Source: Thermomonas fusca DSM 15424 (GTDB lineage: Bacteria > Pseudomonadota > Gammaproteobacteria > Xanthomonadales > Xanthomonadaceae). From it: a DNA stretch of 64,000 bases. Positions 35,560 to 43,435 of this stretch are shown in pieces. A program made the translations under genes and the position numbers. The stretch's first letter is position 1. Every line of letters starts with the position of its first letter. Below the pieces are notes generated by a model, which was given only the letters and a program-made list of their open reading frames with translations, was not told where the DNA came from and did not search any database. The stretch spans positions 1 through 64,000 of the forward strand of contig NZ_AUIV01000021.1 in the NCBI RefSeq assembly GCF_000423885.1, read 5' to 3'.

Positions 35560-36558
35560 TCAGGCGGCGTAGGGCACGTCGCGCAGCAGCAGGGCGACCA
35601 CGTCGTCGGCGGACTTCTGCTCCGCTTCGGCCACGAACGAGAGCAGCAGGCGATGGCGCATCACCGGCGCGGCCAGCGCGATCACGTCGTCGCGGGTGGC
35701 GGCCAGGCGGCCGTGCAGCAGCGCCCGTGCCTTCGAGGCCAGCACCAGCGACTGCCCGGCGCGCGGACCTGCGCCCCAGCGCACGTACTTGCGCACGTCC
35801 TCCGGCGCGCCGGGATCGCGTGGGCGGCTGGCGCGCACCAGCCGGGTGATCCAGTCCAGCAAGTCGTCGCCCACGTGCACCTCGCGCACCAGCGCCTGCA
35901 GCGCCAGCACCTCGCTGCCCTCCATCACCATCGGCACCTGCGCGCTGGCGCTGCCGGTGGTCTGGGCGATGATCGCGCGCTCCTCGGCGGCGTCCGGGTA
36001 GTCCACCTTCACGTGCAGCAGGAAGCGGTCCAGCTGCGCCTCCGGCAGCGGATAGGTGCCGGCCTGTTCCAGCGGGTTCTGCGTGGCCAGCACGAAGAAC
36101 GGCGCCGGCAGCGGGTAGGTGGTGCCGGCATAGCTGACGGTGCGTTCGGCCATCGCCTCCAGCAGCGCGGCCTGCGTCTTGGGCGGGGTGCGGTTGAGTT
36201 CGTCGGCCAGCAGCAGGTTGGTGAACACGGGGCCCTGCTGGAAGCGGAACGCGCGCCGGCCGGTGCCGTGGTCTTCCTCCAGCAGCTCGGTGCCGAGGAT
36301 GTCGCTGGGCATCAGGTCCGGGGTGAACTGCACGCGCCGGAACTGCAGCGCCAGCGCCTGTCCCAGCGAGCGCACCAGCAGGGTCTTGCCGAGGCCGGGA
36401 ACGCCTTCCAGCAGGCAGTGGCCGGAGGCCAGCAGGCCGATCAGCAGTTGTTCGACCACCGCCTGCTGACCCACCACGGCCTGGCCGATGGCCCCGCGCA
36501 GCCGTTCGAGGCGCTGGAACTGCTGCTGGAGGCTGGCTTCGCTTGCGGCAAGGGTCAT
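35560..36558 (-). CDS. MoxR-family AAA+ ATPase
   Basis: The 332-residue chaperone-type ATPase has Walker A EGVPGLGKT at about 50-58, the pore region RRVQFTPDLMPSDILG, Walker B VFTNLLLADELNRTPPKTQAALL and sensor 1 VLATQNPLEQAGTYPLPEAQ. The ATG at 36558 matches the family; an in-frame start ten codons earlier adds a Cys/Pro-rich stretch. It heads the DUF58-BatA-DUF4175 series after the DUF4159 gene, with a 13-nt gap. Confidence 0.93.
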   Translation of the reverse strand: MTLAASEASLQQQFQRLERLRGAIGQAVVGQQAVVEQLLIGLLASGHCLLEGVPGLGKTLLVRSLGQALALQFRRVQFTPDLMPSDILGTELLEEDHGTGRRAFRFQQGPVFTNLLLADELNRTPPKTQAALLEAMAERTVSYAGTTYPLPAPFFVLATQNPLEQAGTYPLPEAQLDRFLLHVKVDYPDAAEERAIIAQTTGSASAQVPMVMEGSEVLALQALVREVHVGDDLLDWITRLVRASRPRDPGAPEDVRKYVRWGAGPRAGQSLVLASKARALLHGRLAATRDDVIALAAPVMRHRLLLSFVAEAEQKSADDVVALLLRDVPYAA

Positions 36559-36571
36559 GTCGGTTTCCGGT

Positions 36572-37270
36572 TCAGGACAGCAGGGCATACATCACGATGT
36601 TGACGCCGAAGCGGGTGTTGTCTTCGGCCAGGAAGCGCTTGTTGCGCCAGTCGTAGTCCCACTCGCAGCCGTAGTCCTTGTTGCTGTAGAGCAGGCCCAG
36701 GCGGCCGTTGAACTCGAGGCCCTTCAGGTAGTCGTGGACCAGGTCGTCGCCCCAGCCGTTGAGCTCGAAGCCGGTGGCCGGCGGGCCTTCCGGGAACATG
36801 AAGAAGCTCGAGTACAGCGGATGCGCATTGGGCAGCTTCTTCAGCGCGGCCTTGCCGAAGATCGACGCCATCTGCGCCTCGAAGGACTTGGCGAACAGCC
36901 CGTCGATGTCGTGGTTGCAGTCGTCCACGAACACGAAGCCGCCGTTTCGCAGGTAGCGCTCGAAATTGCGCCGCTCGGCCGGGTTGAACTCCACCAGCTT
37001 GTGCCCGGCGAGATAGCAGAACGGCGCCTGCAGCATCTTCGGGTCGGCCAGTTCGACCACGTGCTCCTTCGGGTCCACCCGCAGCGAGGTGTAGTCGATC
37101 AGCGAGGTGATCAGGTTGGACGGCATCCGTGCGTCCACGTCCCAGTCGCCGGAGTCGTACTTCAGGCGGGTGAACCAGAAATCGTAGCGGCCGGACTGGG
37201 CGAACACCGGCGGCACCAGGGCCCCCGCGGCTGCACCCAGCAGCAGCCGCAGGAACCCGGCGCGGGTCAT
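36572..37270 (-). CDS. exported DUF4159-domain protein
   Basis: The 232-residue product begins with a signal peptide (MTRAGFLRLLLGAAAGALVP, cleavage likely after VFA) and continues with the DUF4159 domain: FTRLKYDSGDWDVDARMPSN, FLRNGGFVFVDD-like YLRNGGFVFVDDCNHD and HPLYSSFF. Genes of this family regularly accompany MoxR clusters. The fold resembles glutamine amidotransferases without the catalytic triad. Function unknown. Confidence 0.85.
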   Translation of the reverse strand: MTRAGFLRLLLGAAAGALVPPVFAQSGRYDFWFTRLKYDSGDWDVDARMPSNLITSLIDYTSLRVDPKEHVVELADPKMLQAPFCYLAGHKLVEFNPAERRNFERYLRNGGFVFVDDCNHDIDGLFAKSFEAQMASIFGKAALKKLPNAHPLYSSFFMFPEGPPATGFELNGWGDDLVHDYLKGLEFNGRLGLLYSNKDYGCEWDYDWRNKRFLAEDNTRFGVNIVMYALLS

Positions 37271-37283
37271 GGCATGGCCCGGA

Positions 37284-38618
37284 TCAGACCGCATCCGACA
37301 GTGAGGTGAAGGTGAAGTCGCGCAGTCGCATCGGCGGGATCATCATCACGAAGCTGGATTCGTCGCCGGCCACGCGCACCGGCTTGCCCAGCTCGTCGAT
37401 GTTGTTGAGCATGATCACCGGCGACTCGTTGAAGCGGAAGTTCTTCACCGGGTGCTTGATCTGGCCGTTCTCGATGTAGAACGTGCCATCGCGGGTCAGG
37501 CCGGTGAGCAGCACGGTCTGCGGATCCACCATGCGGATGTACCAGGTGCGGGTGACCAGGATGCCCTTCTGGGTGCCGGCGACCAGTTCCGCCGTGGACT
37601 TGGTGCCGCCGGACATCAGCAGGTTGCCCGGCGAACCGACCGCGCGCTTGCCCTGCTTCTGCGCCCAGTAGCGCGAATACTCCAGGTTGACCACCTTGCC
37701 GTTCTCGACGATGGCCATCTTCTCGCGCGGCAGGCCTTCGCCATCCCACGGCATCACTTCGGCGCCCGGGTGCCACGGGTCGGCGCTGATGTTCACGCGC
37801 GGGTCGTAGACCTGCTCGCCCAGCTTGTTGCCGCCGCCCTTCTTGGACATGAAGCTGCGGCCTTCGTCGGCCTGGCGCGCGTCGAAGAAATTCATCATGA
37901 AGCTGATCAGGCCTGCAGCCGCGGCCGGCTCCAGGATCACCGTGTACTTGCCGGGCTCCAGGGCCTTGGCCTCCGCCGATTCACTGGCCTTGCGCATGGC
38001 GATGCGGATGTCACTTTCGGCCTTGAACGCACTGGCGTCCTTGAGGTTGCGGCCGACCCAGCCGGAACCGCGTCCGTCTTCGGTGCGCACGGTGCAGGTG
38101 TAGTTGAAGCCGGTGGCCTTCTGGTAGCCGAAATTGCCCTTGCTGTTGGCAAAGGCGACGAAGCTCTGCCCGTCTTCCAGGAAGCCGGCCGCGATCAGCT
38201 TCTCCGCCTTGCAGGGAGCGATCGAGTCGGCAGCGACTTGGGCGCGGAATTCGGGGGTGATGGCAGCAGTGGATTCGCTGAAGGTGGCGCTGGGCGTGTA
38301 GGTCTGCTTTTCGACGGCCGGCATGAACTCGGGATTTTCCGGCGCCAGTCGGGCGAGGTCTTCGGCGCGGCGAACCACGCGCTCCAGTGCGCCGTCATCG
38401 AACTCGTTGATCGTCGCGACGCCGACGCGCTTGCCGAACGCCACCTGCACGGCCAGATCGGTGTTGCTGACGATACCGCTGGTGGAGACGTTGTTCAGGG
38501 CGAAGCGGATGTTGCCGTCGACGGAACCGGTCAGCGAGGCGGTGCATTCGTCGGCGGTGGACAGCGCGATGACCTTGTCCAGGATGGCCTTGGCTTGCGC
38601 TTCGGTAAGGATGCTCAT
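37284..38618 (-). CDS. TldD/PmbA (TldE)-family protein
   Basis: The 444-residue cytoplasmic protein lacks the HExxxH motif and therefore corresponds to the TldE/PmbA half of the TldD/TldE protease. It contains the family blocks LERVVRRAEDLARLAPEN, YTVILEPAAAAGLISFM and the C-terminal SGGTKSTAELVAGTQKGILV. In E. coli TldD/E processes microcin B17 and CcdA. It lies 101 nt downstream of two tandem TldD homologues, which are likely partners. Confidence 0.9.
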   Translation of the reverse strand: MSILTEAQAKAILDKVIALSTADECTASLTGSVDGNIRFALNNVSTSGIVSNTDLAVQVAFGKRVGVATINEFDDGALERVVRRAEDLARLAPENPEFMPAVEKQTYTPSATFSESTAAITPEFRAQVAADSIAPCKAEKLIAAGFLEDGQSFVAFANSKGNFGYQKATGFNYTCTVRTEDGRGSGWVGRNLKDASAFKAESDIRIAMRKASESAEAKALEPGKYTVILEPAAAAGLISFMMNFFDARQADEGRSFMSKKGGGNKLGEQVYDPRVNISADPWHPGAEVMPWDGEGLPREKMAIVENGKVVNLEYSRYWAQKQGKRAVGSPGNLLMSGGTKSTAELVAGTQKGILVTRTWYIRMVDPQTVLLTGLTRDGTFYIENGQIKHPVKNFRFNESPVIMLNNIDELGKPVRVAGDESSFVMMIPPMRLRDFTFTSLSDAV

Positions 38619-38719
38619 GTGGGATGTTCTCCTGATGGAGCGGAGTTTGCTCCGCAGCTCTTCGTTGTTTGGCAGGGCCTACGATCCGGTGCAGCCGGGA
38701 AGGCCCGGCTGCATCGGTT

Positions 38720-40354
38720 TCATCCCAGGCTGCGGGCGGTATTGATGACGTTGATGCCGTTGAAGCGCGCGGTGGAGGATCCATGCGAGACCGCGGACAC
38801 CTGGCCGGGCTGCCCCTTGCCGTCGAAGAAAGAGCCGCCCAGACGGTAGTCGCTCTCGTCGCAAACGGCGGCGCAGGCGTTCCAGAATTCCGGTGTGCGG
38901 ATCTGGTAGGCCACGTCTTCGATCTGGCGGGAGATCTTGCCGTTCTTGATCTCATAGAACAGCTGGCCGCCGAACTGCGCGTTGTAGCGCTGCTGGTCGA
39001 TCGAGAACGAGCCGTCGCCGATGATGTAGATGCCGTTCTCGACGTCCTTCACCATGTCCGCCACGGACAGCTTGGCCTTGCCGGCGGCCAGCGAGACGTT
39101 GGCCATGCGCTGGAACTGCACGCTGCTCCAGGAATCGGCGTAACAGCAGCCGTCGGATTCCGTCTTGCCGAGGATGTGCGCCTGGTCGCGGATGGTCTGG
39201 TAGTCCACCAGCTTGCCGGCCTGGATCAGGTCCCAACGCTTGGTCTTGACACCCTCGTCGTCGAAGCCCACCGCGCCCAGGCTGCCGGGCTGGATCTTGT
39301 CGGCGAAGATGTTGACCAGCTCGCTGCCGTACTGGAAGCGCTGCGTGCGCTTGTCCAGGGTGGCGAAGCTGGTGCCGGCGTAATTGGCCTCGTAGCCCAG
39401 CACGCGGTCCAGCTCCAGCGGATGGCCCACGGACTCGTGGATGGTCAGCCAGGTGTGCGATGGGTCCAGCACCAGGTCGTACTTGCCGGGTTTGACCGAA
39501 GGCGCGGTCAGCTTGGCGCGCGCCTGCCGTGCCGCGGCGATCGCGTCCTCCTTCATGTCGTAGGACAGACCGTAGTTCACCACGCCGTTGGGCGTGGTGA
39601 ATTTCTGCCCTGCGTCGCCGTCCAGATATTCGTAACCCAGGCCCATCGGCGAGGACAGGCCTTCGCGGGTGCGGAACTTGCCGCTGGTCTTGTCGATGGC
39701 GGTGACCGTCATGGGCAGCCAGATGCGGTGGACGTCCTGGTCGATATAGGAACCGTCGGTGCTGGCGAAGTACTTCTGCTCGTTGACCAGGAACATCATC
39801 GAGTTGACGAAATCGGCGCCAGCGTTGATCGCGGCGGCATTGACGCCCAGCAGCAGATCGACCTTGTCCTTGACCGGCACCTCCATCGCGTTCTTCTTGA
39901 TGGGCGTTTTCCACGACACCTCGCCAAACCCGGGCGCCTTGGCCAGCTGCACCGGGGCACTCTGGGTCTTGCTGTTGGCGCTGGCGATCGCGGCGGCCTG
40001 GCGTGCGGCCGCGGCCACGCCCTCGGCGGTCAGCGTGTTGGTGGCGGCGAAACCCCAGGCGCCGTTGACGATCACACGGATGCCGGCACCGGTGGACTCG
40101 GTGTTCACCACGTTCTGCACCTTGTCCTCGCGGGTGATCACGAACTGGCGCAGGTAGCGGCCGATGCGCACGTCGCAATAGCTGGCGCCCGCTTGCCTGG
40201 CTGCGGTCAAGGCGACGTCGGCCAGTCGTTTCTTCAGCGCCGGGTCCAGCGGGATCAGCAGCTGTTCCGCCGCAATCGCATTGCCGAACAACGAGGGCAG
40301 CAGCAGGCCACCAGCGGCTAGCCCTGACAGGGCGAGGAATTCACGTCGTTGCAA
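38720..40354 (-). CDS. Tat-exported TldD-family metalloprotease homologue, copy 2 of a tandem pair
   Basis: The 544-residue product has a twin-arginine signal (QRREFLALSGLAAGG, cleavage near AIA) and the TldD zinc motif HESVGH in TIHESVGHPLELDRVLGYEA. The start is TTG at 40354: GGAGAG lies 8 nt before it, and the adjacent paralogue begins with the same MQRREFLALSG from an ATG. The frame stays open upstream through the paralogue, but that is shadow. A periplasmic TldD is unlike the cytoplasmic E. coli enzyme. It is about 60-65% similar by eye to the gene at 40471-42099. Confidence 0.9.
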   Translation of the reverse strand: MQRREFLALSGLAAGGLLLPSLFGNAIAAEQLLIPLDPALKKRLADVALTAARQAGASYCDVRIGRYLRQFVITREDKVQNVVNTESTGAGIRVIVNGAWGFAATNTLTAEGVAAAARQAAAIASANSKTQSAPVQLAKAPGFGEVSWKTPIKKNAMEVPVKDKVDLLLGVNAAAINAGADFVNSMMFLVNEQKYFASTDGSYIDQDVHRIWLPMTVTAIDKTSGKFRTREGLSSPMGLGYEYLDGDAGQKFTTPNGVVNYGLSYDMKEDAIAAARQARAKLTAPSVKPGKYDLVLDPSHTWLTIHESVGHPLELDRVLGYEANYAGTSFATLDKRTQRFQYGSELVNIFADKIQPGSLGAVGFDDEGVKTKRWDLIQAGKLVDYQTIRDQAHILGKTESDGCCYADSWSSVQFQRMANVSLAAGKAKLSVADMVKDVENGIYIIGDGSFSIDQQRYNAQFGGQLFYEIKNGKISRQIEDVAYQIRTPEFWNACAAVCDESDYRLGGSFFDGKGQPGQVSAVSHGSSTARFNGINVINTARSLG

Positions 40355-40470
40355 GGCAGCTCTCCTGGTGGAAACGGGATGGGCGGTGCGGCGAGGGGGA
40401 GGATGGATCCAAGCCGATTCTTGCGGGCCGGGCGCGGGCCGCGCAAATGACTTTTGGCACGGCCCCCGGT

Positions 40471-42099
40471 TCAACCCAGGCTGCGCGCCGTGTTGATGAT
40501 GTTGATGCCGTCGAAGCGGGCAGTGGCGGCACCGTGCGACACCGCCGAGACCTGGCTGGGTTGGCCCTTGCCGTCGAAGAACGAACCGCCCAGGCGGAAG
40601 TCGCGCGCATCGCAGATCGCGCTGCAGGCGTTCCAGAATTCCGGCGTGCGGATTTGGTAGGCGGCGTCCTCCACCATCTCTTTGATCTCGCCGTTGCGGA
40701 TGCGGTAGTACAGCTGGCCGCCGAACTGCGCGTTGTAGCGCTGCTGGTCGATGGAGTAGGAGCCGCGGCCGTGGATGTAGAGGCCGTCCTCCACGTCCTT
40801 GACCATCTGCGCCGGGGTCAGCGGCGCCTTGCCCGGCGCCAGCGACACGTTGGCCATGCGCTGGAACTGCACGCTCTTCCACGAATCGGCATAGCTGCAG
40901 CCGTGCGAAGCGTCCTCGCCGAGGATGTGCACCTCGTCGCGGGTGGCCTGGTAATTGACCAGCACGCCGTCCTTCACCAGATCCCATTTGCGCGTCTTCA
41001 CGCCCTCGTCGTCGTAGCCCACCGCGCCCAGGCTGTAGGGCTCGGTCTTGTCGGCGGTGAAGTTGACGATGTCGCTGCCCCAGCGGAAGCCGGCCTCGCG
41101 CTTGTCCAGGGTGGCGAAGCTGGTGCCGGCGTAGTTGGCCTCGTAGCCCAGCACGCGGTCCAGCTCCAGCGGGTGGCCGACGTTCTCGTGGATGGTCAGG
41201 AACAGGTTGGACGGATCCAGCACCAGGTCGTACTTGCCGGGTTTGACAGACGGCGCCTTGAGCTTGGCCCGCGCCTGCTTCGCCGCGGCGATGGCGTCCT
41301 CCACCGGATCGTAGGAGTGGCCGTAGCCGACCACGCCGCCGGGCAGCTGGAACCTGCCGGCGGCATCGCCATCCAGGAACTCCCAGCCCATGCCCATCGG
41401 CGAGGACAGCCCGTTGCGGGTGCGGAACTTGCCGCTGGCCTTGTCGATGGCGGTGACGGTGAACGGCAGCCAGATGCGGTGCACGTCCTGGTCGATCCAC
41501 GAACCGTCGCTGGACGCGAAGTACTTCTGTTCGTTGACCAGGAACAGCTGCGAATTGATGAAGTCGGCGCCGGCATTGCGCGCAGCGGCGTTCACCGCCA
41601 GCAGCAGCGCGGTCTTGTCCTTGACCGGCACCGCCATCGCGTTCTTGCGGATCGGCGTCTGCCAGCGCACTTCACCCACGCCGGCCTGCGGCGCCAGCTG
41701 CACCGGCTGCTCGCGCAACCGCGCATTGGCCCGCGCCACCGCCAGCGCCCGCGCCACCGTCTCGCGCACGCCGTCGGCAGTCTGCCGATGGGTGGCGGCA
41801 AAGCCCCACGCACCATCCACGATCACCCGGATGCCGACCCCGGACGATTCGCTGTTGCTCACGTTCAACACCCGGTCCTCGCGGGTCTGGATGGCCTGGT
41901 TGAGATAGCGCCCGATCCGCACGTCGCAATAACTGGCCCCGCCCGCCCGCGCCTGCGCCAGCACCGCATCCGCCAGCGCCTTGTTGCGCGCCGCATCGGC
42001 CGGCGCCAGCAGCTGCTCGGCGGCGATCAGCCGCGCGTGCGGCAGCATCAGCCCGGCCAGGCCGAAGCCGGACAGCGCCAGGAATTCGCGTCGTTGCAT
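40471..42099 (-). CDS. Tat-exported TldD-family metalloprotease homologue, copy 1 of a tandem pair
   Basis: The 542-residue product has Tat signal MQRREFLALSGFGLAGLMLP (cleavage near IAA), the zinc motif HENVGH in TIHENVGHPLELDRVLGYEA, and the same C-terminal block SHGxxTARFxGINxINTARS as its neighbour. ATG start with GGGAGAG before it. The 116-nt gap to the second copy and the shared ends indicate gene duplication. Together with the TldE-like gene downstream this may form one proteolytic system. Confidence 0.9.
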   Translation of the reverse strand: MQRREFLALSGFGLAGLMLPHARLIAAEQLLAPADAARNKALADAVLAQARAGGASYCDVRIGRYLNQAIQTREDRVLNVSNSESSGVGIRVIVDGAWGFAATHRQTADGVRETVARALAVARANARLREQPVQLAPQAGVGEVRWQTPIRKNAMAVPVKDKTALLLAVNAAARNAGADFINSQLFLVNEQKYFASSDGSWIDQDVHRIWLPFTVTAIDKASGKFRTRNGLSSPMGMGWEFLDGDAAGRFQLPGGVVGYGHSYDPVEDAIAAAKQARAKLKAPSVKPGKYDLVLDPSNLFLTIHENVGHPLELDRVLGYEANYAGTSFATLDKREAGFRWGSDIVNFTADKTEPYSLGAVGYDDEGVKTRKWDLVKDGVLVNYQATRDEVHILGEDASHGCSYADSWKSVQFQRMANVSLAPGKAPLTPAQMVKDVEDGLYIHGRGSYSIDQQRYNAQFGGQLYYRIRNGEIKEMVEDAAYQIRTPEFWNACSAICDARDFRLGGSFFDGKGQPSQVSAVSHGAATARFDGINIINTARSLG

Positions 42100-42288
42100 C
42101 TGTCTCTCCCCGCAGCGCTGATCGCGCTGCCAACGCTGGATTCTCGGCAGGCCAGGGCGGGGTGGGGAGTGTCTTTCGGCATGGGGCGGTGCCGCCGCCA
42201 GCGCCCCGCATCGGTCTGCCCGCGTTGCGTGGGCACGGCCCGGATCAAACGTCAGGCGGCTTCCTGACCATCGCGCGGCTTTCGGGCA

Positions 42289-42660
42289 TCAACTGAATTG
42301 TCCAATATAGATTTTCATGAACTGATACGTCGAACCGGCAGGGACGACCTGCGGCGTCAATCGACAGCCGATGGCAGCCCTGTGGTTCACGCCAACGCCG
42401 CCATGCACGTGGGGATTCTTCTTGACGCTCTCCACGAACGCCTGCGATGCCGCGGCATTCCCCACATTGTTGGCAGGATTCGACCATGCATTCGGGCGGC
42501 GTATGGTCTGCCCCGGCCACTGCGCCGGACGAAAACCGGACGCGGAAATCGCGTTCAGGCAGTCCTCCCAGATGCTGCCCGAGGCCACCACGCCGGCCGG
42601 AATGACGTAGCTCCTCGTCGTATTTCCATATTCGTGAATGGCAATGTGGGTGCTTGGCAT
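42289..42660 (-). CDS. hypothetical protein, no recognised family
   Basis: The 123-residue product begins MPSTHIAIHEYGNTTRSYVI and contains VGNAAASQAFVESVKKNPHVH and HRAAIGCRLTPQVVPAGSTYQ. It has no signal peptide and no membrane segment. An AGGAG box 9 nt before the ATG supports translation. Its codons are clearly less GC-rich at third positions than the neighbours, so it may be a recent arrival. I do not recognise a fold or function. Confidence 0.6.
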   Translation of the reverse strand: MPSTHIAIHEYGNTTRSYVIPAGVVASGSIWEDCLNAISASGFRPAQWPGQTIRRPNAWSNPANNVGNAAASQAFVESVKKNPHVHGGVGVNHRAAIGCRLTPQVVPAGSTYQFMKIYIGQFS

Positions 42661-42800
42661 GGCCTGCTCCTGATGTGGGCGGAGGATGCGCCTGACGTTG
42701 CACGCAGCCACCCTGCATGCACTAACGGGGAGTATGTCGCGCCCACCCCTGATCACAATCTTCCTTTGGGCATATGGCGCTAGGTGCGCGGCACTCGCGA

Positions 42801-42995
42801 TCAACGTCGAGTTTCCGATACCACGGATCGAGCGCGCGCCCGCCATCGCGCACCCCCGTAGCCAATCGCCCCCAGCAACACCAGCCCCAGCGGCAACGCC
42901 CCCGGTTCGCCTTCGGTGGTGACCATCATCACCAGCAGCGCCAGGCCAAGCGCGGCCACTACCAGCGATACCGTTTTCAGGGTCTTCGGCGTCAT
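42801..42995 (-). CDS. small membrane protein
   Basis: The 64-residue product consists of two hydrophobic helices (about 8-26 and 33-47) followed by a basic tail WRARARSVVSETRR. An AGGAGA box lies 8 nt before the ATG. It sits between the unknown gene at 42289 and the copper chaperone, and could be cotranscribed with the latter (104-nt gap). No family recognised. Confidence 0.6.
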   Translation of the reverse strand: MTPKTLKTVSLVVAALGLALLVMMVTTEGEPGALPLGLVLLGAIGYGGARWRARARSVVSETRR

Positions 42996-43098
42996 CTATG
43001 TCTCCTGTCTTGCAGGCGGGCAATGTGCCGGCGGACGGTGTGCTGACCATGAAGCGGGCGAGGGCGGGAGGCGTTGCCGGCCGCTCCCCGCGTAAGGC

Positions 43099-43299
43099 TC
43101 AGGCGTCGAGGCGCTGCGCCGGGTAGTCCTCTTCCGCCAGCGCGGCGATGGCGGCGTCGGCGCTGAAGGCGCCGCTGGCTTCCACTTCGCCCCTGGCCAG
43201 GTCCACGCGCACCTGCGCGGCGGGGTCCAGCGCCTGCAGGGCGCGGGTGACGGCGTTGACGCAATGCTGGCAGCTCATGTTTTCGACCTTGAACAGCAT
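43099..43299 (-). CDS. copZ: CopZ-like heavy-metal-associated (HMA) copper chaperone
   Basis: The 66-residue protein is a single HMA ferredoxin-like domain with MSCQHC (Cys 10 and Cys 13) and the usual VRVDLARGEVEASGAF strand. It should carry Cu(I) to the divergently encoded CopA ATPase. Transcription is predicted from a dedicated CueR-type promoter at 43329-43359. Confidence 0.9.
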   Translation of the reverse strand: MLFKVENMSCQHCVNAVTRALQALDPAAQVRVDLARGEVEASGAFSADAAIAALAEEDYPAQRLDA

Positions 43300-43328
43300 G
43301 GATGTCTCCCGGTGTGGTGGAAGCGGGC

Positions 43329-43359
43329 AGTGTCGGCCTTGCCACGGTGGCAAGGTCAA
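43329..43359 (-). promoter_or_regulatory. CueR-type promoter of the copper chaperone gene
   Basis: Minus strand: TTGACC, a 19-bp spacer with dyad CCTTGCCACCGTGGCAAGG, and -10 GACACT, 30 nt before the chaperone ATG. Confidence 0.75.
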
Positions 43360-43374
43360 GCCTAGGCTGCGCGC

Positions 43375-43405
43375 TTGACCTTCCCATGTTGGGAAGGTGG
43401 AAGCT
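43375..43405 (+). promoter_or_regulatory. CueR-type promoter of copA-cueR
   Basis: TTGACC, a 19-bp spacer with dyad ACCTTCCCA-TGT-TGGGAAGGT and -10 GAAGCT, 31 nt before the copA ATG. The dyad is nearly that of the E. coli copA promoter (CCTTCC...GGAAGG). Confidence 0.8.
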
Positions 43406-43435
43406 GGCCGCGGACATCATCGCAGCGAGGCCGTC

